A DNA stretch of 64,000 nucleotides from Quercus robur (taxonomy: Eukaryota > Streptophyta > Magnoliopsida > Fagales > Fagaceae). The stretch is taken from the NCBI RefSeq assembly GCF_932294415.1, contig NC_065536.1, positions 10,033,974-10,097,973 of the forward strand, in the 5' to 3' direction. Every line of letters begins with the position of its first letter. Positions within the stretch are counted from its first letter, which is position 1. Of this stretch, positions 8,758-17,928 are shown piece after piece. Both the position numbers and the translations under genes were made by a program. Below the pieces are notes generated by a model. That model saw only the letters and a list, made by a program, of their open reading frames with translations, had not been told where the DNA came from and searched no databases.

Positions 8758-10143
8758 ATGGTACTCACACGCTCGATGGCAACCACTAACGACGCTCAAG
8801 AAGAGGAAGCCCCTACGACTGCCCTTGAGAGACAGGTCAGGACGCTCGCCGCAGCCGTGGAGCGCCTCACCAAACAAAACCACGACCTAGAAGAGCAGCT
8901 AAACCAAAAGAGTGCGGCGGTCAATAACCAAAGAGCGGATCAAGAAGGAACCAGCGCTGAAAGGAGGAATCATGACGGACCACAGGAGAGTAACGCCCCG
9001 AGCAAACAAGTGCGACGGGACGCTAGCATCCCTTCAGTGACGGATACAGCTCCACAACCTATCATCGCGGAGATGCAGGCGATGAAGGAACAGATGGAAG
9101 TACTGATGAACGCTCTCAAGGGGCGAGTGTCCAATGATCTTGACGACCTTGTCAACCGAATTGACTCGCCATTTACGGCAACCGTCAATTCCTTCCCCCT
9201 GCCAAGTAAATTCCGCATGCCAAGTATGGATAGTTATGACGGAATCAAGGACCCTCTCGATCACCTAGAGACCTTCAAGACCCTGATGCACCTTCAGGGA
9301 GTGGCAGACGCAATTTTGTGCAGGGCGTTCCCTACAACCCTAAAGGGCGCAGCAAGGATTTGGTTCAGCCGGCTAACACCAAACTCCATCGGCACCTTCA
9401 AGGAGCTGAGCGCTCAATTCACTACGCACTTCATCGGAGGACATCGGTATAAGAAATCCACGGCTTGTTTAATGAATATCAAGCAGAGAGAGGAGGAGAC
9501 GTTACGGGCCTACATATCACGCTTCAATAAAGAAGCGCTCTCGATCGACGAAGCCGACGACAAGATACTAGTGGCAGCGTTCACGAACGGACTGAAGGGG
9601 GGTAAGTTTTTGTTCTCCCTATACAAAAACGACCCAAAGACCATGTCGGAGGTGCTTTACAGGGCCACCAAGTATATGAACGCTGAAGACGCACTATTAG
9701 CCCGAGAAGATAGACCCAAGAAAAGAGACAGACAAGAGGATCCCCGACAGGACCAGGGGCGGAAGAAAGGAAGAATGGGAGATCGAAGGGAGGAGAGACG
9801 TCCAAAACCCATGGGCGCAAGGTTCACAAGTTTCACCCCGTTGACCACTCCGATAGACCAAGTCCTAATGCAGATTAAGGACGAAGGATCCCTGACGTTT
9901 CCGGGAAAGCTGAAGAGTGATCCCAACAAAAGGTCCAGAGACAAATATTGCCGCTTCCATCGTGACCATGGTCACGACACGGCCGATTGCTACAACTTGA
10001 AGCAACAAATCGAAGCCCTTATCCGACAAGGGAAGCTGAAGAAGTTCGTCAGCAAGGAGAGAACGGATCAACCCCCACAAGAACAACACCCCCACAAGAA
10101 CAACACCCCCGTCGAGAAAACGAGCGACCAAGACCCCCATTAG
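8758..10143 (+). CDS. Tat element gag
   Basis: Capsid/nucleocapsid protein that packages the element RNA, 461 residues from the ATG at 8758. The open frame extends upstream into the LTR, but 8758 is the first ATG after the PBS. An N-terminal coiled coil (ALERQVRTLAAAVERLTKQN) is followed by a Retrotrans_gag core near residue 185-235 (TLKGAARIWFSRLTP) and a knuckle-like CRFHRDHGHDTADC near residue 397. The last residues are read through a 17-bp tandem duplication (10072-10105). This shifts the frame, so gag ends at TAG 10141 while protease continues in another frame. In relatives gag and protease are usually one frame, so the present stop is probably a mutation. Confidence 0.88.
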   Translation: MVLTRSMATTNDAQEEEAPTTALERQVRTLAAAVERLTKQNHDLEEQLNQKSAAVNNQRADQEGTSAERRNHDGPQESNAPSKQVRRDASIPSVTDTAPQPIIAEMQAMKEQMEVLMNALKGRVSNDLDDLVNRIDSPFTATVNSFPLPSKFRMPSMDSYDGIKDPLDHLETFKTLMHLQGVADAILCRAFPTTLKGAARIWFSRLTPNSIGTFKELSAQFTTHFIGGHRYKKSTACLMNIKQREEETLRAYISRFNKEALSIDEADDKILVAAFTNGLKGGKFLFSLYKNDPKTMSEVLYRATKYMNAEDALLAREDRPKKRDRQEDPRQDQGRKKGRMGDRREERRPKPMGARFTSFTPLTTPIDQVLMQIKDEGSLTFPGKLKSDPNKRSRDKYCRFHRDHGHDTADCYNLKQQIEALIRQGKLKKFVSKERTDQPPQEQHPHKNNTPVEKTSDQDPH

Positions 10144-10766
10144 GGGACATAAGGATGATAATTGGAGGAACAGCCGCGGCCGGATCGTCGAAAAAGGCTC
10201 GCAAAACATACCTTCGGATGGTACAGAATGTCCAGTTGGCGGGTACAGTGCCAAAGATGGCAAGAAGGGAAGGCCCCATTATCGGGTTCTCGGAAGAGGA
10301 TGCAAGACGCCTACACCATCCACACGACGATGCCCTCGTCGTCACCTTGCTGGCAGGCGACTACAATATCCACCGAGTGTTGGTCGACAACGGTAGTTCG
10401 GCCGACATCTTGTATTATCCGGCGTTTCAACAAATGAGGATTGACAGGGAGCAGCTAATACCGACAAACGCCCCGCTCGTTGGTTTCGGAGGGAGTAGAA
10501 TATTCCCTTTTGGCGCAGTCACGTTATCGGTGACAGTAGGAGATTACCCCCAACAAATCACCAAGGACGTAACATTCTTGGTGGTCGATTGCTCGTCAGC
10601 CTACAATGCTATTATTGGACGACCCACGCTCAACTCGTGGAAGGCGGCAACATCAACTTACCACCTGATGATCAAGTTCCCAACGGAGTATGGGGTAGGA
10701 GAGTTACGCGGAAGTCAAATTGCCGCACGAGAATGCTACGTAGCTATGATGGAGGTGGAAGACTAG
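9987..10766 (+). CDS. Tat element protease region
   Basis: Aspartic protease that would cut the Gag-Pol precursor. The frame overlaps the end of gag by about 157 bp in a different phase, and the protease part proper begins near 10145. The catalytic signature reads VLVDNGSSADIL, the DNGSS form usual in this clade; further on come VGFGGSRIFPFG and AIIGRPTLNSW. The frame ends at TAG 10764-10766, and the RT frame continues in the same phase directly behind it. The TAG is thus either a readthrough signal or a nonsense mutation. The upstream ATG at 9987 lies inside gag and is probably not a real start. Confidence 0.8.
   Translation: MLQLEATNRSPYPTREAEEVRQQGENGSTPTRTTPPQEQHPRRENERPRPPLGDIRMIIGGTAAAGSSKKARKTYLRMVQNVQLAGTVPKMARREGPIIGFSEEDARRLHHPHDDALVVTLLAGDYNIHRVLVDNGSSADILYYPAFQQMRIDREQLIPTNAPLVGFGGSRIFPFGAVTLSVTVGDYPQQITKDVTFLVVDCSSAYNAIIGRPTLNSWKAATSTYHLMIKFPTEYGVGELRGSQIAARECYVAMMEVED
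10072..10105. repeat. 17-bp tandem duplication that shifts the gag/pro frame
   Basis: Two perfect copies of cccccacaagaacaaca (10072-10088, 10089-10105), followed by another ccccc. Because 17 is not a multiple of 3, one extra unit moves the protease out of the gag frame. With a single unit the two frames would be in register. Confidence 0.85.
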
Positions 10767-13700
10767 ATCCAGGCCTTGAACATAGAAGAACACCGAACGA
10801 CGGCAGAGCCTACAGAGAAGCTAGAAGAGATAACTCTCGACAGTTCCAATCCAGATCGAACCACCAAGATCGGAACGCTTGCCAAACCCGCAATCCGTCA
10901 AGAGCTCGTAGCTTTCTTGAGAAGCAATAAGGATGTGTTCGCCTGGAGCCATGACGATATGCCAGGAATCGATCCCTCGGTCATGGTACATAAGTTGAAT
11001 GTGTTGCCCTCGTTTCCACCCGTCCGACAAAAGAAGAGAGTATTCGCCCCGGAACGAGACCAAGCAATAGCGGAAGAGGTCCGCAAACTCCAAGAGGCAA
11101 GCTTCATCAGGGAAGTCTACTACCCCGATTGGCTGGCGAATGTGGTAATGGTGAAGAAAACGAGCGGCAAATGGCGGATGTGCGTGGACTTCACCGATCT
11201 TAACAAAGCATGCCCCAAAGATAGCTATCCCCTTCCAAGGGTCGACATCCTAGTAGACTCGACGGCTCAACACCAATTGCTAAGCTTCATGGATGCTTTC
11301 TCGGGTTATAACCAGATCCGCATGCACGAGGACGATCAGGAGAAGACTTCGTTTGTAACCAGTCAAGGACTCTTCTGTTACAAAGTAATGCCATTCGGCT
11401 TGAAGAATGCAGGGGCAACATACCAGAGACTAATGAACAAGATGTTCGCACAGCAAATCGGGAGGAATGTCCAAGTCTATGTCGACGACATGCTGGTGAA
11501 GAGCCGGAAGGAGGAAGACCACTTGGAAGATCTCAAGGAAACATTCGGCACGCTTCGATCCTACAACATGAAACTCAATCCGGGAAAGTACGCATTCGGT
11601 GTAACGGCAGGCAAATTCCTAGGATTCATGGTATCTCAAAGGGGGATTGAAGCTAACCCGGACAAAATCCGAGCCATAATGGAGATGGCCCCCCCGAGAA
11701 ACGTGAAGGAAGTACAGAGCCTTAACGGCAAGGTAGCGGCATTGAATAGATTCGTGTCGAGAGCGACGGACAAGTGTTTACCCTTCTTTCGAACATTGAA
11801 AAAGTCATTCGAGTGGACGGACGAGTGTCAGCGAGCCTTCGAGGAGTTAAAAACCTATCTATCTTCACCACCTCTACTGAGCCCCTCGCAACCAGGTGAA
11901 GAATTATTCCTCTATTTGGCTGTCTCCCCGGTGGCCGTCAGCGCGGCCTTAATCAGAGAGGAGGACAGGGCACAGAAGCCCGTGTACTACGCCAGCCGGG
12001 CGCTCCGCGGTGCCGAGGAAAGATACCAACCTATGGAGAAACTCGCTTTTGCGTTGGTCACGGCGGCTCGCAAGCTCAAGGCCTACTTTCAAGCCCATAC
12101 CGTGAACGTAATGACCGACAAGCCCTTGCGAAGGGCACTGAGTAATCCTGAAGCTGCGGGTCGACTGACGCTGTGGGCAATAGAATTGAGTGAGTTTGAC
12201 ATCAAGTACCGTCCACGTGTGGCCATTAAAGGACAAGCTGTAGCTGACTTCATAGCAGAGTTTACGCGTGACGCGGACAAGGGGGCAGAAGAACCCCCCC
12301 AGTGGAACATCTACACCGACGGATCATCCAATAAGCGAGTTGGAGGAGCCGGCATAGTATTGCTGTCACCTGAAGGAGACAAGATTGAATGTATGGTCCG
12401 TCTCGACTTCTCCATTACCAACAATGAAGCAGAATACGAAGCAGTGGCAGCAGGACTCGACCTAGCCAAAGCCGCCGGAGCTGAAAGTGTGGTCGTGCAT
12501 TGCGACTCTCAAGTCGTGACCAATCAAGTAAACGGAGATTATGAATGCAAAGGGGAAAGGTTGAAGAGATATCTTGATCAAGTAAGGGCGAGAGTCGACG
12601 GGCTAAAAGCAATGTTCGTCCAGATCCCCAGGGGAGAAAATGAGCTCGCCGATCGGCTAGCCAAAGCCGCTTCAGCAGAACATATGATGACACTGGGTAA
12701 TGTACTTTCCTTTGTTCAAATCTTTCCGCTAATAGACCCCGACAACATGCAGGAGATACGCTCCGAAAGAAACTGGACTACGCAGATAACTTCATACTTA
12801 AAGGACGGGATATTGCCAGAAGAGAAGGAGGCAGCGAGAAAGCTAAAAGTCCAAGCGGCAAGGTTCGTCTTGATAAAAGACATTCTTTACAAGAGAGGTT
12901 TCTCCCGTCCTTATCTAAGATGTCTCGGGGTTGAAGAGGCAGACTACGTAATGAGGGAAGTACACGAAGGAATATGCGGGAACCATTCCGGATCGCGCTC
13001 GTTAGTACACAAACTGGTACGAGCTGGGTATTACTGGCCAACCATGCAGAAGGATGCCGAGTCTTACGTTAAAAGCTGCGACAAATGCCAAAGGTTCAGC
13101 AATTTCATCAGACAACCAGCTGAGGAGCTAACCCCTATAACGGCTCCATGGCCGTTCGCTCAGTGGGGACTAGATATCATGGGACCTTTCCCAACGGTGG
13201 TAAGGCAGCTGAAGTTCTTGGTAGTGGGTATCGACTACTTCACAAAATGGGTAGAGGCGGAAGCCTTGGCCACCATTACAGAAAAAAACATTAGAATTTT
13301 TGTCTGGCGGTGCATCGTATGCAGGTTCGGTATTCCAAGAGTTCTTGTCTCAGATAACGGGAGGCAGTTCGACAACGGCCACTTCCGGGATTTCTGCACT
13401 CAGCTAGGAATAAAAAACCACTACTCATCACCCGCCCATCCTCAGGCTAATGGACAGGTTGAAGTCACGAACCGATCCCTGTTAAAGATTATCAAGACTC
13501 GGCTCGAGGGGGCAAAGGGCATATGGCCCGAAGAATTGCCGAGCATACTATGGGCATACAGGACAACGGCGAGGACTCCGACAGGAGAGACGCCATTTCA
13601 ACTGACATACGGGAGCGAGGCGGTCATCCCAGCAGAAGTTGGACTCACAAGTTACAGGGTTCACAACCATGACGAATGCAGGAATGACGAATCCCTGAGG

Positions 13701-13772
13701 CTACAGCTGGACCTGATAGATGAGGTTAGGTCGGTGGCGGAGCAAAGGATCGCTAGGTACAAGGATCGCTAG
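10767..13772 (+). pseudogene. Tat element pol: RT, dual RNase H, integrase (truncated by frameshift)
   Basis: Reverse transcriptase, ribonuclease H and integrase. RT motifs: WRMCVDFTDLNKACPKD, FMDAFSGYNQI and the catalytic YVDDM at 11478-11492. A first, degenerate RNase H follows (ASRALRGAEERYQP, MTDKPLRR). A second archaeal-type RNase H comes next, with TDGSSNKRVGGAG from about 12316, NNEAEYEA and HCDSQ. Integrase has an HHCC finger (HEGICGNHSG...CDKCQ) and acidic core residues (GLDIMGP, SDNGRQF, then Glu in ANGQVEVTNR). The frame is entered through TAG 10764-10766 and ends at TAG 13770-13772, made by a 16-bp duplication. The rest of the integrase C-terminus is in another phase (13778-14025). 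Two RNase H domains point to the Tat clade. The break removes the chromatin-targeting end of integrase. Confidence 0.88.
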
Positions 13773-13777
13773 GTACA
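13746..13777. repeat. 16-bp tandem duplication that breaks pol
   Basis: Two perfect copies of aggatcgctaggtaca (13746-13761, 13762-13777), followed by a partial third copy, aggatcgc. One extra 16-bp unit shifts the frame and creates the stop at 13770. Downstream the same peptide words (IARYKDR) resume in the other frame. Confidence 0.9.
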
Positions 13778-14025
13778 AGGATCGCATGTCCAGACATTAC
13801 AACACCCGGGTCCGACATAGAAACTTCCAAGTTGGAGACCTCGTACTCAGGAAGGTCATGGGTGCAACTAAAGACCCTGCACAGGGAAAACTCGGCCCCA
13901 ACTGGGAAGGACCTTATAGAGTTACGTCATGGAAAAGGAAAGGAACGTACCACCTGGAGACAACAGATGGAGAGAAGCTGCCACATCCATGGAATGCCGA
14001 GCATTTGAGGAAATACTACCAGTAG
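13778..14025 (+). pseudogene. Detached C-terminus of Tat integrase
   Basis: Out-of-frame continuation of pol (SRHYNTRVRHRNFQVGDLVLRKV ... LGPNWEGPYRV ... HLETTDGEKLPHPWNAEHLRKYYQ). This is the usual end of plant Gypsy integrases, with the GPY/F-type module (NWEGPYRV). It stays open to TAG 14023-14025. It lost its N-terminal context through the adjacent 16-bp duplication. Confidence 0.85.
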
Positions 14026-14220
14026 TAGTGACACGGCAACCAGTTTTTGTTTGAGCTTTTTATAAGTTTCTCTTTTAACTGTCTTTTTGCTACAATTTTG
14101 TTGTGCCCTTTTTAAGCCCAAAGGGGGCAGGCACTTTTTCCTTTACGCATTTCTATAATCAGATATTACTTTGATCTTCTACTTGGATGTCATTATAATT
14201 GTCTACAAAATTAACGGAAA
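14026..14220. other. Spacer after pol
   Basis: Short AT-rich spacer between the pol stop and the minisatellite. It includes a purine run aagcccaaagggggcag near 14114-14130, possibly a second polypurine tract. No gene. Confidence 0.4.
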
Positions 14221-14990
14221 CTAAATAAAGTCCACAAGATGGACGGATACAAATGCAGTCCACAAGATGGACGGATCATTCTACGAGGATGATAAGATAC
14301 TACAGGAATAATCATTCAAGTCCACAAGATGGACGGATATAAATGCAGTCCACAAGATGGACGGATATAAATGCAGTCCACAAGATGGACGGATCGCACT
14401 ACAAGGACGATCGCCCTCAATCCACAAAATTGACGGACACAAAATGTCCACAAGATGGACGGATCACCCTGCAAGGACGATCACTGTCAGTCCATAAAAT
14501 GGACAGACCCAAAATAAAGTCCACAAGATGGACGGATCATCCTACAAGGATAGTAGCCAAAGTCCACAAGATGGACGGACCATCCCACAAGGATGATGAC
14601 TCAAGTCCACAAGGTGGACGGATACAATCGAAAGTCCACAAGACGGACGGATCGTCCTACAAGGACGATCACTGTGAGTCCTTAAATGGACGGACATAAA
14701 ATAAAGTCCACAAGGCCAACGGGCCATCCCACAGGGATGATGACATCCTACAGGGATGATAACTCAAGTCCACAAGGTGGACGGAAATAATGGAAGAACA
14801 TGCAAGCGAAGTGGACGGACCACTGACTACGTTAAAATTTTTACAAGTCCATTAAATAGGCATTACATTTAAAAAGTGATGTACAACGCCACAAAGTGGA
14901 CGGGTCCTCATAATGAACCTCTAAAAATAGACGGAAAAGGAAAATCCTCACGGATGTAAATGCTCAATCAACACAAGATAACAAGTCTGC
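14221..14990. repeat. Imperfect minisatellite (agtccacaagatggacggat units) in the Tat 3' region
   Basis: About twenty imperfect copies of agtccacaagatggacggat, interleaved with variants of cctacaaggatgatca. The order is irregular from about 14.23 kb and decays after 14.8 kb. Tat/Ogre elements often carry tandem repeats between pol and the 3' LTR. A 118-residue open frame across it is an artefact of the repeat. Confidence 0.85.
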
Positions 14991-15146
14991 AATGTGGACG
15001 GAGTATCACAGATACACAAATATTCTCACAAAAATCCTTCCTCAAGAAGGAGGACGGACCTTTAAACAAAGTACCAAACAATGATAGAAAGCATATATGA
15101 ACATTAAGCCAAAAGCCCCAAAGGCAAGTGTTTAATACAATTAAAG

Positions 15147-15203
15147 AGGACGGATTGTTCTGAAATGTAAAAAAAAAAAAAAAAAAAAAGGACGGATTGT
15201 TCT
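15147..15203. repeat. A-tract micro-insertion with 15-bp direct repeats, inside the Tat element
   Basis: aggacggattgttct occurs at 15147-15161 and 15189-15203, flanking 27 bp that read gaaatgt plus twenty A's. It looks like a retroposed tail with a target-site duplication. It is just beyond the antisense gene's last exon. Confidence 0.65.
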
Positions 15204-15223
15204 CAAAATAAATTACATAGACA

Positions 15224-15757
15224 TTAATCTTTCTTTTGTTCAGCGACTTGGACATCCTTTGACGGGACGGACTCTCCGTCTCCTTGAGCAGCGTCTTCGC
15301 CAAAGAGGTCCTCCGTATTTTCGGAGGCGACGGGGAGGGCAGAAGTCTGGGCTTGGTCCTCAAGTTTGACCATTGACAAATCCAGCTCTGGATAGGCCTT
15401 CTTGACTTGACGGAGAGAATCATCGAAGCCTTGAAGGAAAGAATCTGACAGCTCGCCCAAGCAGGACTCTGAGCTTCGGTACTCCTCGACGGCTACCTCT
15501 TTCACATGACGGATCTCTTCCTTGAGTTCTTTGATTTCCGCCTCCTTTTTCTCTATGACCGTCAGCGCAGAGACCGTCTTCTCCTCCAGCTCCTTCCTTG
15601 CCTTCTCAGAAAGCTCCAGCTTCTTCTCCATCTTGGACCTCCATTTATGGAGTTGTCCGAGCTCTTCCTCCGTCTGCTCCGCCTTCGCGCGCACCCGGTT
15701 CAAGGTACTCTCACGGTTGAGACACCGGTCCAGTAGTCCCTTCATCATGACCAAGGA
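15224..15757 (-). CDS. Tat antisense gene, exon 4 (coiled coil, C-terminus)
   Basis: Last exon of the antisense gene. The acceptor is ctattcgcag/TCC at 15758-15760, and the frame runs to the TAA at 15224. It encodes about 177 residues. Positions about 20-90 have strong heptad character (ESTLNRVRAKAEQTEEELGQ, KKEAEIKELKEEIRHVKE), so a coiled coil is likely. The end is acidic and of low complexity. The phase matches exon 3 exactly. The function of Tat antisense proteins is unknown; a role with nucleic acid or in silencing control is speculation. Confidence 0.7.
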   Translation of the reverse strand, partial: SLVMMKGLLDRCLNRESTLNRVRAKAEQTEEELGQLHKWRSKMEKKLELSEKARKELEEKTVSALTVIEKKEAEIKELKEEIRHVKEVAVEEYRSSESCLGELSDSFLQGFDDSLRQVKKAYPELDLSMVKLEDQAQTSALPVASENTEDLFGEDAAQGDGESVPSKDVQVAEQKKD

Positions 15758-15838
15758 CTGCGAATAGAAAAGAGACCGTCACATAATGTAAATAACAACG
15801 AAAAAGAAAAATAAACTTATTTGACGGACATAACCAAC

Positions 15839-16236
15839 CTGAGCGACGGCAAAGAGGCCCGTCTCCCCCATGGCCTCCGTCGAGTGGTTTCCAAGATCTT
15901 CATAGTCTTCCGCCGTGATGATGGACGACAGCTTCTCCAATGCATACTTGGAGTCGTCGCGGAGAAGGGAAGGAGGTCTCTCTTGCTTACCGTCTGGGGC
16001 CGTCATCAATCCTTTACCCGTCCCCTGCTTAGCTGGGGTGACGGTCTTGTTACCCTCAGCCATTAAACCGACCACAGGTTCAAGAGAGACCTTTGGTTGC
16101 TTAAATGGACGGTTGGATTTTGATGTCGGTTTCCTCTTAGGGGCTGAAGCCGACACCTTAGGTACCACCTCGCCGGATTCCCTCTTCTTGACGGCTTGGG
16201 ATTTGATCAAAGCTCTCCTTTTTGCGTCTTCCATCT
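15839..16236 (-). CDS. Tat antisense gene, exon 3 (basic linker)
   Basis: Acceptor attatttgcag/AGATGG at 16237-16239 and donor CTCAG/GTTGGT at 15838. The 398-bp exon takes up the one-base overhang of exon 2 and ends in phase 0, so the splice model is self-consistent. The product is Lys/Arg/Pro-rich at first (MEDAKRRALIKSQAVKKRES, SAPKRKPTSKSNRPFKQPK), possibly a nuclear localisation signal, then becomes more acidic (SSIITAEDYEDLGNHSTEAM). Confidence 0.65.
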
Positions 16237-16309
16237 CTGCAAATAATGACGGATGAAATTAAAACTAAGTAAGGTCAGTTAAATGGCAAAGTAAAGTTGA
16301 CGGGCTTAC

Positions 16310-16489
16310 GTCTATGAACTCGCTCGTCGTATCTAATTGCCTCTTGGGTGGGCTCAGGACCGTCACAGTACCAATGTATGGTCCTCGGGTTCACCAACTT
16401 AGCCCAAGTCCTCTCCTCCGGCGTAGTTTTCCTGCAAATCTTTTCAAGGAAACTAAACTCCTCAAGGCTGACTTGTGGGCGCCGTCTAC
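16310..16489 (-). CDS. Tat antisense gene, exon 2
   Basis: A 180-bp exon with acceptor ctttctctgcag/GTAGAC and donor CATAGAC/GTAAGC, both close to consensus. It reads RRRPQVSLEEFSFLEKICRK and then ERTWAKLVNPRTIHWYC in one open phase. Two bases at the start and one at the end complete codons with exons 1 and 3. It is too short to stand out as an ORF, and the splice sites carry the call. Confidence 0.65.
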
Positions 16490-16569
16490 CTGCAGAGAAA
16501 GACGATCAAGATATACACATAAAAATGGACGGATACGAAAAGCTTTACAAAATTAAGACGGATGCATAC

Positions 16570-17362
16570 ACGATTGATTTATCACTGCCTAAGTTGTGTC
16601 GATGGGCATGTACTCCGTCTCCCCTGGATGGCTCATCCATCTGTCACCCTCCAGGAAGAAGTAGCGACTCTTCCAGTCTCTATTTGAGTCTGGGGTCTCA
16701 AAGATCACCTTCAACAAGGGGCTCCGACTAGCAAAACTATACATCCCCCTTGATCCAGAAATCTCGTCTGGACGGTAACAGTGAAGAAATTCACGGACCG
16801 TCAGTTTCCTTTCCCCATCCGACATTGCACCGTAAAGAATCTCCATGGCTATGAAGACCCTCCAGGCGTTAGGGGATATCTGGGTGACGGACAACCCCAG
16901 ATACTGTAAAAGTTCCCTATGAAGTGTAGAAAGCGGGAATCGAAGTCCAGCCTTCAACGCCTGCTCGTACACTCCGACACCGTCTACCCCTTCATAGTAA
17001 CACTTCTCCGACACGTATGGTAGACGGATGGAAACATAGTCCGGGATTTGGAAGTTGGTTCTGAAGGTGCTGAAATGTTTCTCCCTGATGACGGATGTAA
17101 ACCTACGCACCGTCCACTCTGGCAACATGATGAACTGCCTTAGTCCATCAGCACCTACAACGGACTCCAGTGCTTGATCCCCGTCGTCATCAGAACCCTC
17201 TATTTCAACTATCTCCACATCCTCATTTGTTGAGGATGAAGAGGAGGCAGACGGACTCCTATCTTCGCCGGGGCTCTCTTGGTCTTTATGACCGGATGGG
17301 TATACATCCTCGTATTTCGTCCCATCACGAACCACCGACTGGTTACTTGACGCACTAGACAT
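16570..17362 (-). pseudogene. Tat antisense gene, exon 1 (PF04195-type domain) with in-frame TAG
   Basis: Start ATG at 17362. Residues about 1-80 are Ser/acidic low complexity. Then comes the conserved block of the plant 'putative gypsy-type transposon' family (PF04195, from memory): LRFPLSTLHRELLQYLGL, SPNAWRVFIAMEILYG. A TAG at 16589-16591 stops the frame after 257 residues. The phase that fits exon 2 needs a donor at 16569 (TCGT/GTATGC), beyond that TAG. I infer the TAG is a recent nonsense change, possibly TGG to TAG, in a gene that spliced into exon 2 across an 80-nt intron. An unspliced 257-residue product is the alternative. Confidence 0.7.
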
Positions 17363-17365
17363 TTC

Positions 17366-17484
17366 CTACAATTGACAATGAAACCTAAGACCGACGGGTT
17401 TGAAAGTATTGACGGGTATGGAAAGCCTAACAACAATGCATGGACGGAAATGTAACTTGACTATAGTATATTAGAAGTACTTAC
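17366..17484 (-). other. 5'UTR intron of the Tat antisense gene
   Basis: On the minus strand TTTG/GTAAGTACTT at 17484 is a strong donor and caattgtag/GAAATG at 17366 a good acceptor, three bases before the start ATG. The U-rich 119-nt intron separates a leader exon (about 17485-17600) from the coding exon. This supports a real antisense transcription unit, not a chance ORF. Confidence 0.55.
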
Positions 17485-17620
17485 CAAACTTAGCAGAGGA
17501 GAGGTGACGGTTGGTGTAATCAGTAGATGCTCGTCCTCGACGGATTACTCTGACAAGGTTGACGGCTTCGCTCTGACAAATGATTTCTGAGTGAAAATTG
17601 AAAAATGAGAGAGTGAGGCG

Positions 17621-17634
17621 CCTTATATATATAG
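17621..17634 (-). promoter_or_regulatory. Antisense TATA box
   Basis: Minus strand CTATATATATAAGG lies about 260 bp upstream of the antisense ATG and about 140 bp upstream of the 5'UTR donor. A start about 30 bp downstream would give a leader of about 110 nt before the intron. The promoter is in the internal region, not in the LTR. Confidence 0.55.
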
Positions 17635-17910
17635 GAGATGCACGGAAGACGAAGCGACGCTTCGATCCTATACAACGGCCATTCAGAGAGTGACACGTGG
17701 CATGCTTAATAAATGCTGACAACCTGTCAGTACGTACCAACAGATTTGTACCCGTCATGTAATCGTCAACTTGATGAAGCTTCCTCTGACGGGTTGATCC
17801 ATCTGGAACCGTCGTCCTATCTTGCATGAATCCGTCATAAAATGCCCGTCATACCCATACGTAAGGATCGTCACCCCATTGATCCTTTGACCTAAAAGGT
17901 GACAGACCAT

Positions 17911-17928
17911 TGGGGTGAAGGGGGCAAC
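17911..17928 (+). promoter_or_regulatory. Polypurine tract of Tat element
   Basis: tggggtgaagggggcaac abuts the 3' LTR at 17929. Purine runs in this position prime plus-strand synthesis. Confidence 0.75.

Noticed and set aside
9987-10143. Programmed frameshift between gag and protease of the Tat element
   Set aside because: The phase change is fully explained by the perfect 17-bp tandem duplication at 10072-10105; I saw no need for a slippery-site explanation.
14343-14699. 118-residue plus frame
   Set aside because: Translation of the minisatellite units (repeated HKMDG-type words); an artefact of the repeat.
14221-14990. Possible CRISPR-like array
   Set aside because: Repeats are imperfect, spacers are themselves variants of a repeat, and this is a plant retrotransposon; it is a minisatellite.
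17471-17827. 118-residue minus frame upstream of the Tat antisense gene
   Set aside because: Covers the TATA box and leader of that gene and has no similarity I recognise.
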